NCBI GenBank assembly: GCA_000733355.1
Contig: JNVV01000001.1
Span: 1,758,423-1,822,422 of the forward strand
Length of the DNA: 64,000 nt
Reading direction: 5' to 3'
From: Falciphora oryzae
Taxonomy: Eukaryota; Ascomycota; Sordariomycetes; Magnaporthales; Magnaporthaceae
The notes below the pieces were generated by a model. That model was not told the origin of the DNA and did not search any database. It worked only from the letters and a program-made list of their open reading frames with translations. The position numbers and the translations under genes were made by a program. Below are positions 31,421-42,836 of the stretch, piece after piece. The first letter of the stretch is position 1, and every line of letters begins with the position of its first letter.

Positions 31421-34400
31421 CAGGCAGACGGCTTATCAGACATGAAGGTGTCAAAGACTCGAGGGATCCAGCGCATATCCGTGCCAGCCAGAACAACTTG
31501 CTGGCAGAGACCAAGCGAGGCAGGACCGGGCGCCTCGGTTGGGAGAAGGCTGGCAGATTGTTGAGCCGGGCCGACCATCAACCCGTGATGATGGCAACGG
31601 TGGCCGCGTCAGGGCTTGGCGTAGAGCCGGGGAACTTGGGGATTGCGTTGTAAGAGTTGCTTCGAGCAGTGACCGACAACGGCAAATGGCTTGCTGTTCG
31701 ACCAAGCTGTTGTTTGCTTGTGTGTGTTGAGGGCCTATCTTGGGCCACAAGCTCGCGTGGCACGGCCTGAGGGAACCAAGCCCAGGAAACACCAAGCCGG
31801 GGAAGCTGAAAGCTTAGTTAGTTAGAAGCAGCCCGGCATGCAGGCGAACGGGCGGGTAGGCAGCGCAGCTGAGTTGACAGCGGAGCCAAGACAGCGTTGG
31901 CTAGGGAGGATGTATATGTAGGGTGGCCGGGGGGGATACAAGCGCCGGACAGCAGACTGGGTTTCAAAAGCACAGTATCGAGAGCGGCGAGAGCAGCAAG
32001 GGACCGGGAGGGGAGGGGAGGCAAGAAACACCGCGCAGGTCTCCGGCGCGCCGGACGACGGCAAGCGGGCGGGCATCGCATGGCCCCTGTCACACATACT
32101 GACAGACCACCAGTCGTCGGGTATCCCCTCGTCGCAATCGAAGTATACGCTGGTGGATCGCGCAGCAGAAATGAGGGCAGCGCGCGCCGGGGCCAGAGCG
32201 CGCGCGAGATACCTTTGCGGTACAAGCTCGGCGGTTGATTCGGGAGCCAAGACTTCATCATCTCTGCACAGCCACGCTCGGCGTCGACCTGTGTCATTGC
32301 CCGCGCCGGCTCCGCTCCTGCCTTCTCCTATTTCCTTGCCCTTTGCCCATGTCGTCCTTCCGGCGAAAGGCACCTTGTCCCTCCAGTTCCCCAGCCGACC
32401 GACAGGGGCGAGGCGGTGGCAATATGGACCCAACCGCGGCCGTCATTACCTGCGATTTTGGGCTGTTGCGTTCCCGCAAAACATTGGTTTCGATTCCCAC
32501 GATTGAATTCGGCCGGAGGATCTGATGGCAGACCACGGCGCTAGCACGGGCGAGCACACACACCCACACCCTCTCGAATTTCAGAAGCTCAGGGAAGACT
32601 TGACGGAGGGACCCACACCAGCTTCGCGCGGCCCTTCCCCATTTCGAACACCGTCTGTGGAAATCAGAAGGGTGGGGCCAGCAGGGGGGCGACCAAGGTC
32701 CAGACCAACCCATCCCTCTGGCCGTGCTGGTACAAAGTACCTCGAGGCGGGCGGCCTCCCGCGCGGTGGTCCGACAGCTTTTGCTTTTGGTTGAACATGA
32801 GATGCGAGATAGGCACTCTCCATGTGCGGAATCCATTGAGCTGTCTGGTCCATGGATTTCCGCTACCTCCAGTCACTGTGGGGCCCCGGTAAAGTGATGG
32901 TACGATGCACCCAATAGGCACCACGAGCAGAAAGACAAGCAACACAACACTGCAGTCCGAGATTGACGCCATCCATCTGCGAGCCATCGCTACTGGCGAG
33001 TGGACGGGTTCCGCGGAGGTCGATGGCCAAGCCTGATGGTGATTGGTTTGGAGTATAAGGGATCGCTGGGGACTCTGCAGAACATCAAGGCCAAGGCGAG
33101 AGAAGACCGGTTGGAGATAAATATTAAACAGATGTGCATATGAGGAATAGGCAGCCTGTGGAGGAGAGCAGGTTCTCTGAATAATGAGTGGATGGGCGAG
33201 GGGGCGTGCGATGGTCGTGTCAGCGGGGTTGGGGCTCGGGTGGGTTCGCAGGCCCTTTAGTGGCTGTGCCAGCTGCTTGATACATGTGTCGGTGTTGAGA
33301 AGGGGAAAAAAAAATTCAGAGGCTGGAACCAGACAGGGTAGTGTCTGCGTTGTCGTAAAATTGACCCAACAACCGGTGATGCGCTGACTGTGCGCCGAGT
33401 TGTCATGATTCTGGGGGCTTCAATGGGATCGCGTCAATGCTGGTTGAAGCCTCCAGAACCATGGAGATAGGTAGCCAAGGATGTGTGCGTCGCATTCCTA
33501 AAGCTGTCAAGCCCTCTAGTCTGCCCGGCCTTCGGACAGCGTCTTGTTATCTTCTCGGGACCTACGAGGCAGTCGGTTCTTTTCAAGGCTTCGAGCGACC
33601 TCCATGATCTATAGATGATGGACTTTAGTGGGTGGCTAGGAGGGTCAACTCGAGGTCGTCAATCTTCGGTGCTGCAGCGCGCTGACTGCCACAGCTGCTC
33701 ACGACCTCGAAAAAAAAAAAAAAAAAAAAAAAAAAGGAATCAACAGCAGCGCTGATAGAATGGATAGATGACTGTCATGCCTATCCCATCTCGGCGTGCA
33801 CGGCTCAACGCACTGTTTGTGCAACGCGATTAAAAAAGGTCAGCCTTAGGCTCCTCCTCATCCGCTCTCGCATGTCTCGGCAGCCGGAACTGAAATAAGC
33901 ATTTCTTGGCCAAGCTTCGGATCCTCGATCGCGTGGCAGGTGAGGGAAACAAGAATGCCAAGACGAGCGAGACGCCAATCAACAGACGGCGGGAGAAGAC
34001 TGTTCGAGCGGGAAGCCGCCGGGGGTGGCTCTCGCGGGGGCCCTCCCCTGCGCCCAAATCTCTTGGCAGCGACCGCGCCGAACCTGGGCGATGGATGCTT
34101 CAAAACAGATATCAAAATCCTAGAAACGTCCATCTATCCGTTTGAAAGCTATCCTTGTCCTCCATCTTCCCAATTACATCCCTTCGTGCAGGCAAACCGA
34201 TGGCACAAAGACGCGATCGACGTGCCTCCTTTCCCAATCTCTTCCTCATCTTCCCTGAAACTACGAGGGAAGGCCCCTGCAACGGCACCGGCGCATGCTG
34301 CCCTAGAGAGCCGCGTCACGGCCATGTCGAATACGGAAAGGAGGCGCAAGATTACGTCGTCCTGCGACAGTTCCTGCCAGGCTCGTCTGAAATAGCGCGG

Positions 34401-35106
34401 CCACTCATTGACAGCTACCGCAAGCGCATGGGAACCGGCACCTGATGGGGCCTTTTTTTTTTCTTCATCTCAACTCCTGCGCTTATTTCCTTGCCGTTGT
34501 TCCCGGGACTGGCCCGTAATGACCAAGCCTCGTACGTAGCAGCAGCGCCAGCGGCAGCATGACCAGCGTGCCAGCGCCCCGGATGTACGGCTGGCCCCTC
34601 GCAGCCTTGATAATGCATGAATCAGCCCACCCGTCCCCTTTTTCTAGCAATATCCCGGCCTGTCCCCTCCAGCCCACCAGCAGCGAATGCGTTCACTGTT
34701 TTCCCAGCCAAGGGGACCCAGACAGATCCGTCGGGCTTTCCGTCCAGAGCTGCCTCGTTCTCTTTAATCCTACCCACATCCCGCCTGTTCCTTCTCTTGC
34801 TGTGCTTCAGTTCGATGGTCGTCGACAGAGGTCTCTGTTTCTGAGACTCGGGTTCGCGACCGCGTCCGCTCGCTTCTACCCACCCACCCTCCTTTGAACA
34901 CATTTTCAGCTTCCTTTTCTTTCTTATTTTTGCTGTTGCAGCCTTTTGAGCATCCATCTCAAGCTGCAGTGCATATAGATGAACACAAAGCCCCGATAAT
35001 ATCCGATCGACCCATCCGGTCTGCCCGAGACGATATACGAGGACTAGATATACGCCCACGTCCGCTACCGTGTCCCCCGATTAGTCTCCATTCGGCGCAC
35101 AAAGTC
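31421..35106. other. Long divergent intergenic region (3.7 kb)
   Basis: The largest gene-poor stretch here, between the FluG-like gene (-) and the GH76 gene (+). It holds an A26 tract at 33710-33735 and a pyrimidine-rich stretch at about 34890-34945 that fits the GH76 leader. Frames such as 31822-32433 (-) overlap others on the opposite strand and carry no motif. I see no tRNA or transposon. A small or non-coding gene could be hidden. Confidence 0.4.
33710..33735 (+). repeat. Homopolymer A26
   Basis: Twenty-six consecutive A in the long divergent intergenic region, flanked by GC-rich sequence on the left (CGACCTCG). No coding context. Confidence 0.85.
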
Positions 35107-36715
35107 ATGTTTGCACCTCTGGCGCGGGTCGGAGCTACGGCTCTGCTGGCTGGCGGCCTTGCTGATGCCGCCTACAGCATTGCCAGTACAGGTGCGTTGA
35201 TATCATTGCGAAGCGCGACCATAGCCAGTGCAACTCAGAGTGCGAAGTTGAGAGAAGATCGCGGATTCCAGCCGGCAGATGGCCACAGGAGCACTCTTGA
35301 CCGACAATGACCAGGAGATCCATGCCAAGAAAACAACCACTGACAAACGCACTTACAGCCGATATCAAGTCAACAGCGGCCTCCATCGCCGCCGATCTGA
35401 TGGCGTACTACAAGGGGAACCTTCCGGGCCAGGTCCCCGGTATCTTGCCGGGGCCGCCACCAGCAGGAGATTACTACTGGTGGGAAGGAGGCGCGTTGAT
35501 GGGGCAGATGATAGAGTACTGGCACCTGACAGGCGACACGACCTACAACGACGAGGTGATGCAGGGAATGCTGCACCAAGTCGGCCAGGACAAAGACTAC
35601 CAGCCCAGTAACTACACCGCATCCCTCGGCAACGACGATCAGGGGTTCTGGGGCATGTCGGCCATGACTGCGGCCGAGCTAAACTTCCCCAACCCGCCCA
35701 AGGACCAACCGCAGTGGCTAGCCTTAGCCCAGGCTGTTTTCAACACACAGGCCGCTCCGGGCAGGCACGACGGTACCTGCGGAGGAGGATTGAGGTGGCA
35801 GATCCCCCCGACAAACAACGGATACGATTACAAGAATAGTATCGCAAATGGGTGCTTTTTCAATCTGGGAGCAAGACTGGCTCGTTACACGAGTAACACG
35901 ACGTACGCTGACTGGGCAGAGAAGCAATGGGACTGGGTGAGTTGCGCCGCTCTAGCAATGCTGAGGCTTCTCAAGCAAACACACCACTAACACGTCTTCG
36001 CACCGCCCAGATAACATCTGTCGGTCTGATGGACGCCGAGTACAACGTGTATGATGGAGGGCACATCGACAAGAACTGCACCGACGTCAACCGAGCGCAG
36101 TTCTCGTACAACAATGCCGTGTGGCTGCTGGGGGCGGCCCACATGTACAACTACACGGACGGCAGCGAGAAGTGGAAGACGCGGGTCCAGAGCCTCCTCG
36201 ACGCCACCTTCAAGACCTTCTTCCCCGACAACATCGCGTACGAGATCGCGTGCGAGACGGGCAACACGTGCACGACGGACATGCTGAGCTTCAAGGGATA
36301 CGTGCACCGGTGGCTGTCGACGGCGACGCGCATCGCACCCTTCATCCACGACCAGACGCTCGCGGTGCTGCGCAAGTCGACCGAGGCGGCCATTGCCACG
36401 TGCACGGGCGGCAGCAACCAGCGCACCTGCGGCTTCAAGTGGAGCACCAAGGCCTTCGACGGCAGCATGGGCGCGGGTCAGCAGATGAACGTGCTGGGCG
36501 CCGTCACGTCGCTGCTCATCGACGAGGTCAAGCCGCCCCTGACCAACGCCACGGGCGGTACGAGTCTCGGCGACCCCAACGCCGGCACGCACAGCACGCC
36601 CCATCTGGTGTTCGCGCCCATCACCGATGGCGATCGGGCCGGCGCTGCCTTCCTGACCATTGTGGTTCTCGGCGGTGCTGCGTTCATGTTTGGATGGATG
36701 AACAAGGGCAACTAG
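35107..36715 (+). CDS. GH76 cell-wall protein, Dcw1/Dfg5-like (GPI-anchored)
   Basis: Three exons (35107-35191, 35359-35936 and 36011-36715) encode 455 aa. The family (glycoside hydrolase 76, mannan endo-1,6-alpha-mannosidase type) links GPI-mannoproteins into the wall. The N-terminus is a signal peptide ([21 protein letters not shown]). Intron 1 falls just after it. Family landmarks: [17 protein letters not shown], the catalytic Asp pair (residues 121-122) in [41 protein letters not shown] and a late CGFKW. The C-terminus, after TDGDRAG, is a hydrophobic segment ([17 protein letters not shown]) as in a GPI-anchor signal or membrane anchor. Many N-glycosylation sites are present. Intron 2 (74 nt) has a CACTAAC branch point. 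Confidence 0.95.
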
Positions 36716-37250
36716 GCCGAGGCATTGAGGCGGGCGGCTGACTTGAACATGAATTCTTGGATTTACTCTCATGGCGTTTTTGGCTCAGGAAGCGGTAGCT
36801 TTTGGTTGTTATACATGCCGTGTTGGGATACACTAGAGTCCACTTGGCTGGATTTTCTGTTTCTTATGTCCGGCAAGAACTTATGAGGGCATTTATACTA
36901 CATGAACAGGAGATTCACTTATGTGCTTATGGCAGAAATTAGCGAGAAGCGAACTTGTTCTCGTCATCCGAATACCCTTTGACTGACAAGCCTGGTGAAA
37001 AAGATCTAATGCTTTAGGGTTAGGGGACATGAGACGGTTTCGACGGGACCGCAGGTCTCTTGGCGCGCGAAACACCCCCGGATAGGCCCATTTGAAACAC
37101 ATCAACCAACTGCACGCAAACTGCTAGCCACTAAACAAAACTTACTTGACTTCAATTTATCGAATTCGGGAGGCTCTACATAGCTCGGTAAATTAGGGAG
37201 GCATAAGCAAACAAACATCTTTAGCGCCTAGACTGCGTGGGGCAAACACA
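36716..37250. other. Intergenic region
   Basis: AT-rich 3' flank of the GH76 gene and promoter of the MYND gene. It contains two TTAGGG hexamers at 37014-37025. No gene seen. Confidence 0.5.
37014..37025 (+). promoter_or_regulatory. Two telomere-type hexamers (TTAGGG)2
   Basis: TTAGGG twice in tandem, about 225 bp upstream of the MYND gene. It has the opposite orientation, relative to its gene, to the pair at 27105-27116. Confidence 0.45.
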
Positions 37251-37786
37251 ATGGCAGCCCTCCCAGACTTCAGCGACGTCAGCCGGTTCCCGACCTTCAC
37301 CACCATCCCCGAGGCCGGCGGGGAGGAGCCGCAGGAGCCGTGGTACCTGCTGGCGCGGATCAAGGACGACATGACCATCACGAAGCCGACACTCGTGGTT
37401 CTGGACCGTAACGGCTCGCCCTTCGCGCTCCTGTTTGAAGGGTTCGACCGCGACGGCGTCGACCTCAAGGGCCGGGGGCTCAAGAAGGGCGCGACGGCTG
37501 TCATCCCGCGCGCCAGGCGCACGCTGCCCGCTGCCGAGGGCAAGCGCGGCTTCGTCCGGGTCGACAGGGCCGACGCCGACTCGGTGAGGGCCATCCCCGG
37601 CCCGCTCGAGAGGGTGCTGGAGCTGGGGTCGTCGGGCTCGAGCGGGCCCGCTGCTGATGGTAGTGGCTGCTCGAGCTGCGGGAGGGACGGGCAGGATGGG
37701 GAGACGAAGCTGGCCAAGTGCACTGGCTGTGAGAGGGTGAGGTATTGCGGCAAGGTGGGGTTGTTACTTTTTACCTATTCGTTCTG

Positions 37787-37817
<31 letters not shown>

Positions 37818-37949
37818 TTGGGGCTCGTGCTGACGTGGGCTTTCTCTGGGCAACAACAGGACTGTCAGGTCAAAGGCTGGAACGAAGGGCACAAGGGTGA
37901 CTGCAAAATCTACAAGGCGCTGGATTCCATATTCAGCCCGAGCAGTTAG
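37251..37949 (+). CDS. MYND-type zinc-finger protein
   Basis: Two exons (37251-37754 and 37860-37949) encode 197 aa. The N-terminal ~135 residues form a small domain rich in beta-type sequence (YLLARIKDDMTITKPTLVVLDR, FALLFEG) that I do not recognise. The C-terminal MYND finger has its ligands in order: CSSC, CTGC, YC, then DC, H and C in exon 2 (DCQVKGWNEGHKGDC). The intron (105 nt) lies inside the finger, right after YCGK. It has no stop and a length divisible by three, so an unspliced message would still read through, inserting a hydrophobic poly-Phe segment. MYND fingers mediate protein-protein contact; no partner can be named. The start has no in-frame competitor of note. Confidence 0.88.
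37792..37819 (+). repeat. Homopolymer T28 inside the MYND gene intron
   Basis: Twenty-eight consecutive T within the intron 37755-37859, upstream of a TGAC branch-like site and the acceptor CAACAACAG. A natural polypyrimidine tract, but far longer than fungal introns need. Its length decides whether the unspliced frame stays open. Confidence 0.85.
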
Positions 37950-38661
37950 GTACAGTCGAGTCTAGTCGGTCGGCAAGCTGGCAGCTTCAGCCAAGACGGC
38001 AAAACGTGTGCTGCCGGTGGCACAGACACGCAGCGCACTGTGGTCTCCGGATGTCATGTGGGTGCCGACTATCATCAGCGTGAAATCAATCAATCGCCAC
38101 TGCACACGACCGGACAAAACTGTCCGGCAATTTCCTGGGCGCGGCGGATCAAGCTTAGCCCAACCCAAAGCTTGGTTGACGCGGCCTGTCATGTCACCTT
38201 GTGTGCCGAGTATCTAGAGTAGTGGGTGGTGGGTGGCAGGCGCAACGGACAATCAAGCTATTTCAGGCACCGACGGTTGGCACAGCGCAGCAACACCCAG
38301 ATCTTCGTCATGGATGCGCCGTGATAAATGGGAAGGATTGTTTGGGGGATGATCGCCAACCTAAAAAGTCGCACGCGAGCCGTCATTTTCGGCCGCCACC
38401 TCTGCCCAGCGGCGAATGGGAATTTGCCCGGACATGGCATTCCTGGTAAACCCATTGACCCATGGCCTTCTTTGGGAGTGTATGATATCACCAAAGCCGC
38501 CCGCCGCCTGGGCCCTCGGAGCAAGAGCTGCGCACGTTGCACCCTGCACTTGGTATGAGTGAATCGCATCGCCATCATACTCCCTCCTACTTTTGATCTA
38601 TGTAGTCCACGTAAAACCCGTCTCTCCTAAACACGTACTTCACACACCACACACCCCCAAG
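37950..38661. other. Intergenic region
   Basis: 3' flank of the MYND gene and promoter of the hydrolase-like gene. No supported gene or repeat. Confidence 0.45.
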
Positions 38662-40096
38662 ATGACACCACAGGAGGAACAGGCAACCAAGATGTCATAC
38701 AAATCCATCACCAAGTTCGACCTCAAGGATGCACCTCAACATGCCAGCGGCATCGAGGGTGCCTCGGAGGGCGGGCGCCAGTACGGCCACCTCGCTGAGC
38801 TGGATCCGGCCTTTGCCGCCGTGAAGCCCCGCCTCGACGCCGACGCCAAGGCCTTCTGGGGCGCCCCTGACCGGAGCTGGAACACACTGCGCCAGGCTGT
38901 GAGACGGCAGTCGGAAAATCAGCAGACAGAACGTAGCCTCGTCGATATTGACGTCTCGCATGGCACCGTCAGGGCGAGAGATGGAGCTGAGATCAAGATC
39001 AAGACCATGAGGAGGGCATCAACCGCCACAGCCAAGACGGAGACCACAGAACAGGGTACCCCGTTGCTCGTGATGCGAATACACGGCGGTGGTTGGTGTC
39101 TGGACCCGGAGTCAGCCAGCGAAGAGGCCGAGGACGGCCGCATAGCCGGCATGCCAAACGTGGTGCTCATCAGAGTGTCATATCGACTGTAAGTTGCTTG
39201 AGCTGCTAGCTGCTCGTTCTATCTGACTCTGGCCACCTTATTGACACTGGATTGCCACGTAGGGCGCCCGAGTACACATATCCATACGCTCTGAACGACT
39301 GCTACGATGTGCTACTATGGGTATGTTATCCAACCACTTGCTCTCACGTCTTGTATTTTGTGTAGGGACACCCCAGTCTTGAGGAACCCTAACATGTTCG
39401 GATCAACCGCTATTAGTGCAAGATCAACGCCGATGATCTGGGCGTGGATCCAGAGAGGATGCTGCTCATTGGTAGCGGCGCGGGCGCGAGTCTGGTGAGA
39501 CATTATACACCCACATTCCCTGAAGAAACGAATCAGATTCACCAACACCACTCCAGGCTGTCTCTGTTGCCCTCAAAGCGCGGGACAAGGGTGTCACTGG
39601 GATCGTCGGGCAGGTGCTCGGTTTCCCCATGACCTGTCATCCCAAGTTTTACCCCAAGGGGCCTCTCGAGCTCAGGAGCTACGAGCAAAACGCCGAGGCC
39701 ACCACCATCTCGTCGCCGCTGGTAGACCTCTTCTACGACACTTACGTGCCCGACTCTGAGGTGGCGGTGTATCACTCACCATTGCTGGCACCTTCGCTCG
39801 CTTACATGCCACCTGCACGTAAGTTCAGACTGGACTTATGAACTGACGCCGTGTTGGTTCATACTGACAACCGAGCAGTCGTGCAGGTTGCAGGGTTCGA
39901 CCCTCTCCGCGACGAAGGGATCGCCTTTTCGGAGAAGCTAAAGGGTCGGGGTGTTGCCTCGGAACTCCATGTCTACAAGGGGCTGCCTCACGGCTTCCCT
40001 GAGCTTCTCCCGGACCTGCCACAAACGCGCGAGTTCCACAGGAGGCAGCACGAATTCATCAGGATGTGCGCCGATCGAGAGGGAATATTCCCATAG
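38662..40096 (+). CDS. HSL-family alpha/beta hydrolase lacking the Ser nucleophile (probable pseudoenzyme)
   Basis: Five exons (38662-39188, 39263-39320, 39417-39494, 39557-39818 and 39879-40096) encode 380 aa. It follows the hormone-sensitive-lipase order: an oxyanion-hole motif MRIHGGGWC, RVSYRLAPEYTYPYALND, the nucleophile elbow, AGFDPLRDEG with the acid, and GLPHGFPE with the His. The elbow reads Ile-Gly-Ser-Gly-Ala-Gly (residues 213-218) where the family has Gly-x-Ser-Ala-Gly. The nucleophile position, residue 216 (codon 39477-39479), is Gly (GGC). All other landmarks are kept, all splice sites are sound and the frame is intact, so this is not a decayed gene. An alternative acceptor for exon 3 (at 39423) would drop two residues and not change the motif. 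The N-terminal 60 residues resemble fungal steryl-acetyl-hydrolase-like proteins only loosely. Cytosolic, no signal peptide. Confidence 0.88.
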
Positions 40097-40320
40097 AGGT
40101 CAGTGCAACAGTCATCCAAGGCAAAGAGATGCACCGAGGTGCCTTCGCATCGCATTCGCGCGAGCCGTCGAGCATTGAAGTACCAGGTAGTATGGAACGC
40201 CCCGAGCGGGAGATTAAGGGCAAGTGGAGGAAGCCGACCAGAAGAAAACCTTTTTGACTCTGTGAACCAATAAACCAACTTGACCCAAGGAAATGCATAG
40301 CAACCTAGCAAGCTGGCATA

Positions 40321-41537
40321 TCAAAGTATAAAAGGTGGGGTCTCCTCCGACCCGCCCATCTTATACTCGATATCAGTCCTCATGGTGTACTTGACCCCTG
40401 CCTTGACCTCGTCCCCCGAATGGTATAACCGCTCGTGTTGGAAGATGAGGACGCGGCCTGCTTTGGGGTTGATGTCGATCTTCCTCTTGCAGTCGGCCGA
40501 CAGGAAGCAGGTTGCGCCGCCCTCCAGCTCGGCGGCATCACCGGCCTCGGCCTTGGAGTCGTTGAGGTAGAGATGGACGGTGTACCAGCTCTGCAGTATC
40601 TTGCCATCTTCTTGCGACTTGTAAGCCGAGTCGCAGTGGGCTAAATGAGGTTATCGGCATCAGCAGGGATCTGCCCATGGCAGGGGGTAGGAGGGCGGTA
40701 GCAAGGGTGACGGTGGTGGCAGAGTGCCAAGGGCGGGCGAGACTGGGAGGAGACAGTATATCACATACGTCTAAAAAAGCCACCCGGCTGGTACTTGAGG
40801 AAGCGCATGCGCCTGTTGACCCTCAGGAAGTCCCACCTGGCGTTGATGAGGTCCCGGGTCGTGGGCCGGGGTGCTGGAAGGGCGCGGCTGTTGGGGGTGA
40901 CCTTGGCGAGGACGATCTTCAGGCCCCGGGCCTGGGCGAGGCGGGCCCAGAGGCGGTTCACGATTTCTTCCTGATCCCAGATTATGCGGTCGCCGTTGCG
41001 GTACTTTTTATCTCGCACCTCCCAGCCACCTCCAATGTGCACCAGGGCCGGGCGCCAGGGGTCCTTTACCTCTGTGTCGTCTGCTCCGTCGTCCGGGCCG
41101 GCCTTGTCCTGCGCCGTCGACGGTTCTGGGGCGGCGCCTTTGTCCTGTTGTGGCTGTTGCAACTGTGACTGTGACTGCGACTGCGACTGCTTTTTTGGCT
41201 TGCGCACGAAGTGGTCCGCCTCGGGCACGCTGTCCTCGGCCATGCGCAGGAGCTGCTGGCACTCGCTGGGGCTCAGGACATTGTCCAGGACGACGGCGTA
41301 GCACCCCTTGTACTCCGGCAGCACCGTCTGGCCGAAGTCGATGGGTTTTATGGTGATGGGGCGGGCGTCGGGCGGCGGGGACGAGACGCTCAGGAAGCCA
41401 TCGGGGATGGCTATCTCATTGGATATGTAGCTGGGTTTTATAGGGGTCTTGCCGTAGGAGTCGGTGTCGTCGTCCTCGGCACCACTGCCGCGGCCGGCAG
41501 AGAAATTTAGGGCCTTGCTCAACCACATTACAGACAC
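40321..41537 (-). CDS. 2-oxoglutarate/Fe(II) oxygenase, prolyl-4-hydroxylase-like
   Basis: Two exons (41537-40769 and 40640-40321; 128-nt intron) encode 362 aa. The double-stranded beta-helix iron site is formed by His258-x-Asp260 (PHCD, created at the exon junction) and His330 (LYHSG), with the 2-oxoglutarate-binding basic residue in KYTMRTDIEY. FLKYQPGGFF precedes the iron site, as in P4H-like enzymes. An N-terminal helix region (VLDNVLSPSECQQLL) is family-typical. Between about 110 and 160 lies a disordered insertion with a (Gln-Ser)n run. No signal peptide, so this is a cytosolic or nuclear oxygenase rather than a collagen-type ER enzyme. Substrate unknown. A second ATG at 41528 is possible. 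It is convergent with the hydrolase-like gene, 224 bp apart. Confidence 0.9.
41163..41190 (-). repeat. Hexamer repeat encoding (Gln-Ser)n
   Basis: A run of about four CAGTCR-type hexamers (GACTGY on the plus strand), encoding alternating Gln and Ser in the disordered insertion of the oxygenase. Likely length-variable. Confidence 0.7.
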
Positions 41538-42836
41538 AGGAACAGATATGGCGGGGACGGGTAGTGGTGCGCTTGGCCGGTGCTAATGTTGTCTGTCTGT
41601 CGTATTTGAATTCTAGGGAGAAACGGACGCGGTAAAATGGTGGTAGGGAGGAAGCGAAAGTGGGACGGTTTAGAGCACCTCCTCGAGGCCGTGAAACGCC
41701 GGCCGGTCGGTAGGTGTATTTTTTTTTATTCAATCACGTCCAGGAAAAAAAAAAAGAAAAAAAAAGCCACGCCAAGGACACGTCAAGAGAATCGAACGAT
41801 GCAGTGGCCGGTCTCGACTTGATCGGCAAGCACTCGCATTTGGTGGCGGGGTCCTGGGCGATCCTAGCACAGCAGCAATCAGTGTTGGTCAAGGTCAGCC
41901 CCAGGCAACCAACAGCGATTGAGAAGCAGGCGGGCTTGGGCTGCTGGCTGCAAGGGCCCAAGAGGGAAGGCGGTTCCGTAGTGCCGCGTAGGGCGGCAGG
42001 CATCCCGAACAGATGCAGGCCGGGCTTGGGGAGAGGCTCTGCGCTCATTGGGCCAGGCGTCTGTGCTCAGCGACCCGTGCATGTCCTGTCCCCCCTCCAT
42101 CTTGGCCTCCCTCCATTCTCGGGCCGGACGGTCCAATCTGGGACGGGTTTCATGGCCGACACGAAAGGTGCTTGGGGACGTGGGCTGTCGGTGTGTTTGG
42201 CAGTGGCTGAAAGCTCTGGGGCTAGCCGCGCCATGGCTTCGACTGGCGGCCTTGAATTTATCCATCGAGTGAGACCCTGAAGGCGTGCCCCCACGGCCTG
42301 TGCTGCTGGGCCCAGCCGTTCATGTTCCCCGCATGCACCTGGGGAAGACGAAAAAAGAAAAAGAGAAAGAAAAGAAAAGAAACCCCCGTCAGGACATACA
42401 TGGAAGCCGGATGTCAAAAGAGCTCGAGTCCCCTCAGCCCTACGGATGGCGATCAAGCCTTGACTCTTTGACTGCCGAGTATATACGGGGAAGAACTGAA
42501 AAGAAGGAAACGATCGCTGCAATAATGGCCCGAATGACCGACGGCCAGGTGCCGATGATCGGGACGTGGAGCCTCGGGGTTTTCTGGACGAGCGACGAGC
42601 AAGGTGATTGGGAAATCGGCACGGGCAAGCATCGTTTAGACTGGGGCGGCTGGTTTTCCGAACTCTGTCTGCCGCCCGCTGTTTCCCCGCGTTTCCGACG
42701 ACATCATAGCGGACCCGAAGCACTGGGCGTCTATAAGGGCGACCATGGAACTCTTTTTGGACACAGGCCCAAACGGCTAGGTAGTTAGCCAAACAACCAC
42801 CAGCACACAGCCAACACACCATACCCCCTACACAAA
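41538..42836. other. Divergent intergenic region
   Basis: Promoters of the oxygenase (-) and the aldolase (+). It contains A-rich stretches (41744-41766 and 42350-42380). Frames such as 42067-42822 (-) are shadows without motifs. Confidence 0.45.
42732..42737 (+). promoter_or_regulatory. TATA-like element of the DapA-family gene
   Basis: TATAAG in a GC-rich context, about 104 bp upstream of the aldolase ATG at 42837. Distance fits a fungal core promoter. Confidence 0.35.

Noticed and set aside
31822..32433. 203-codon minus-strand frame in the long intergenic region
   Set aside because: No recognisable domain, Cys/Arg/Pro-rich throughout, and overlapped by plus-strand frames of equal quality.
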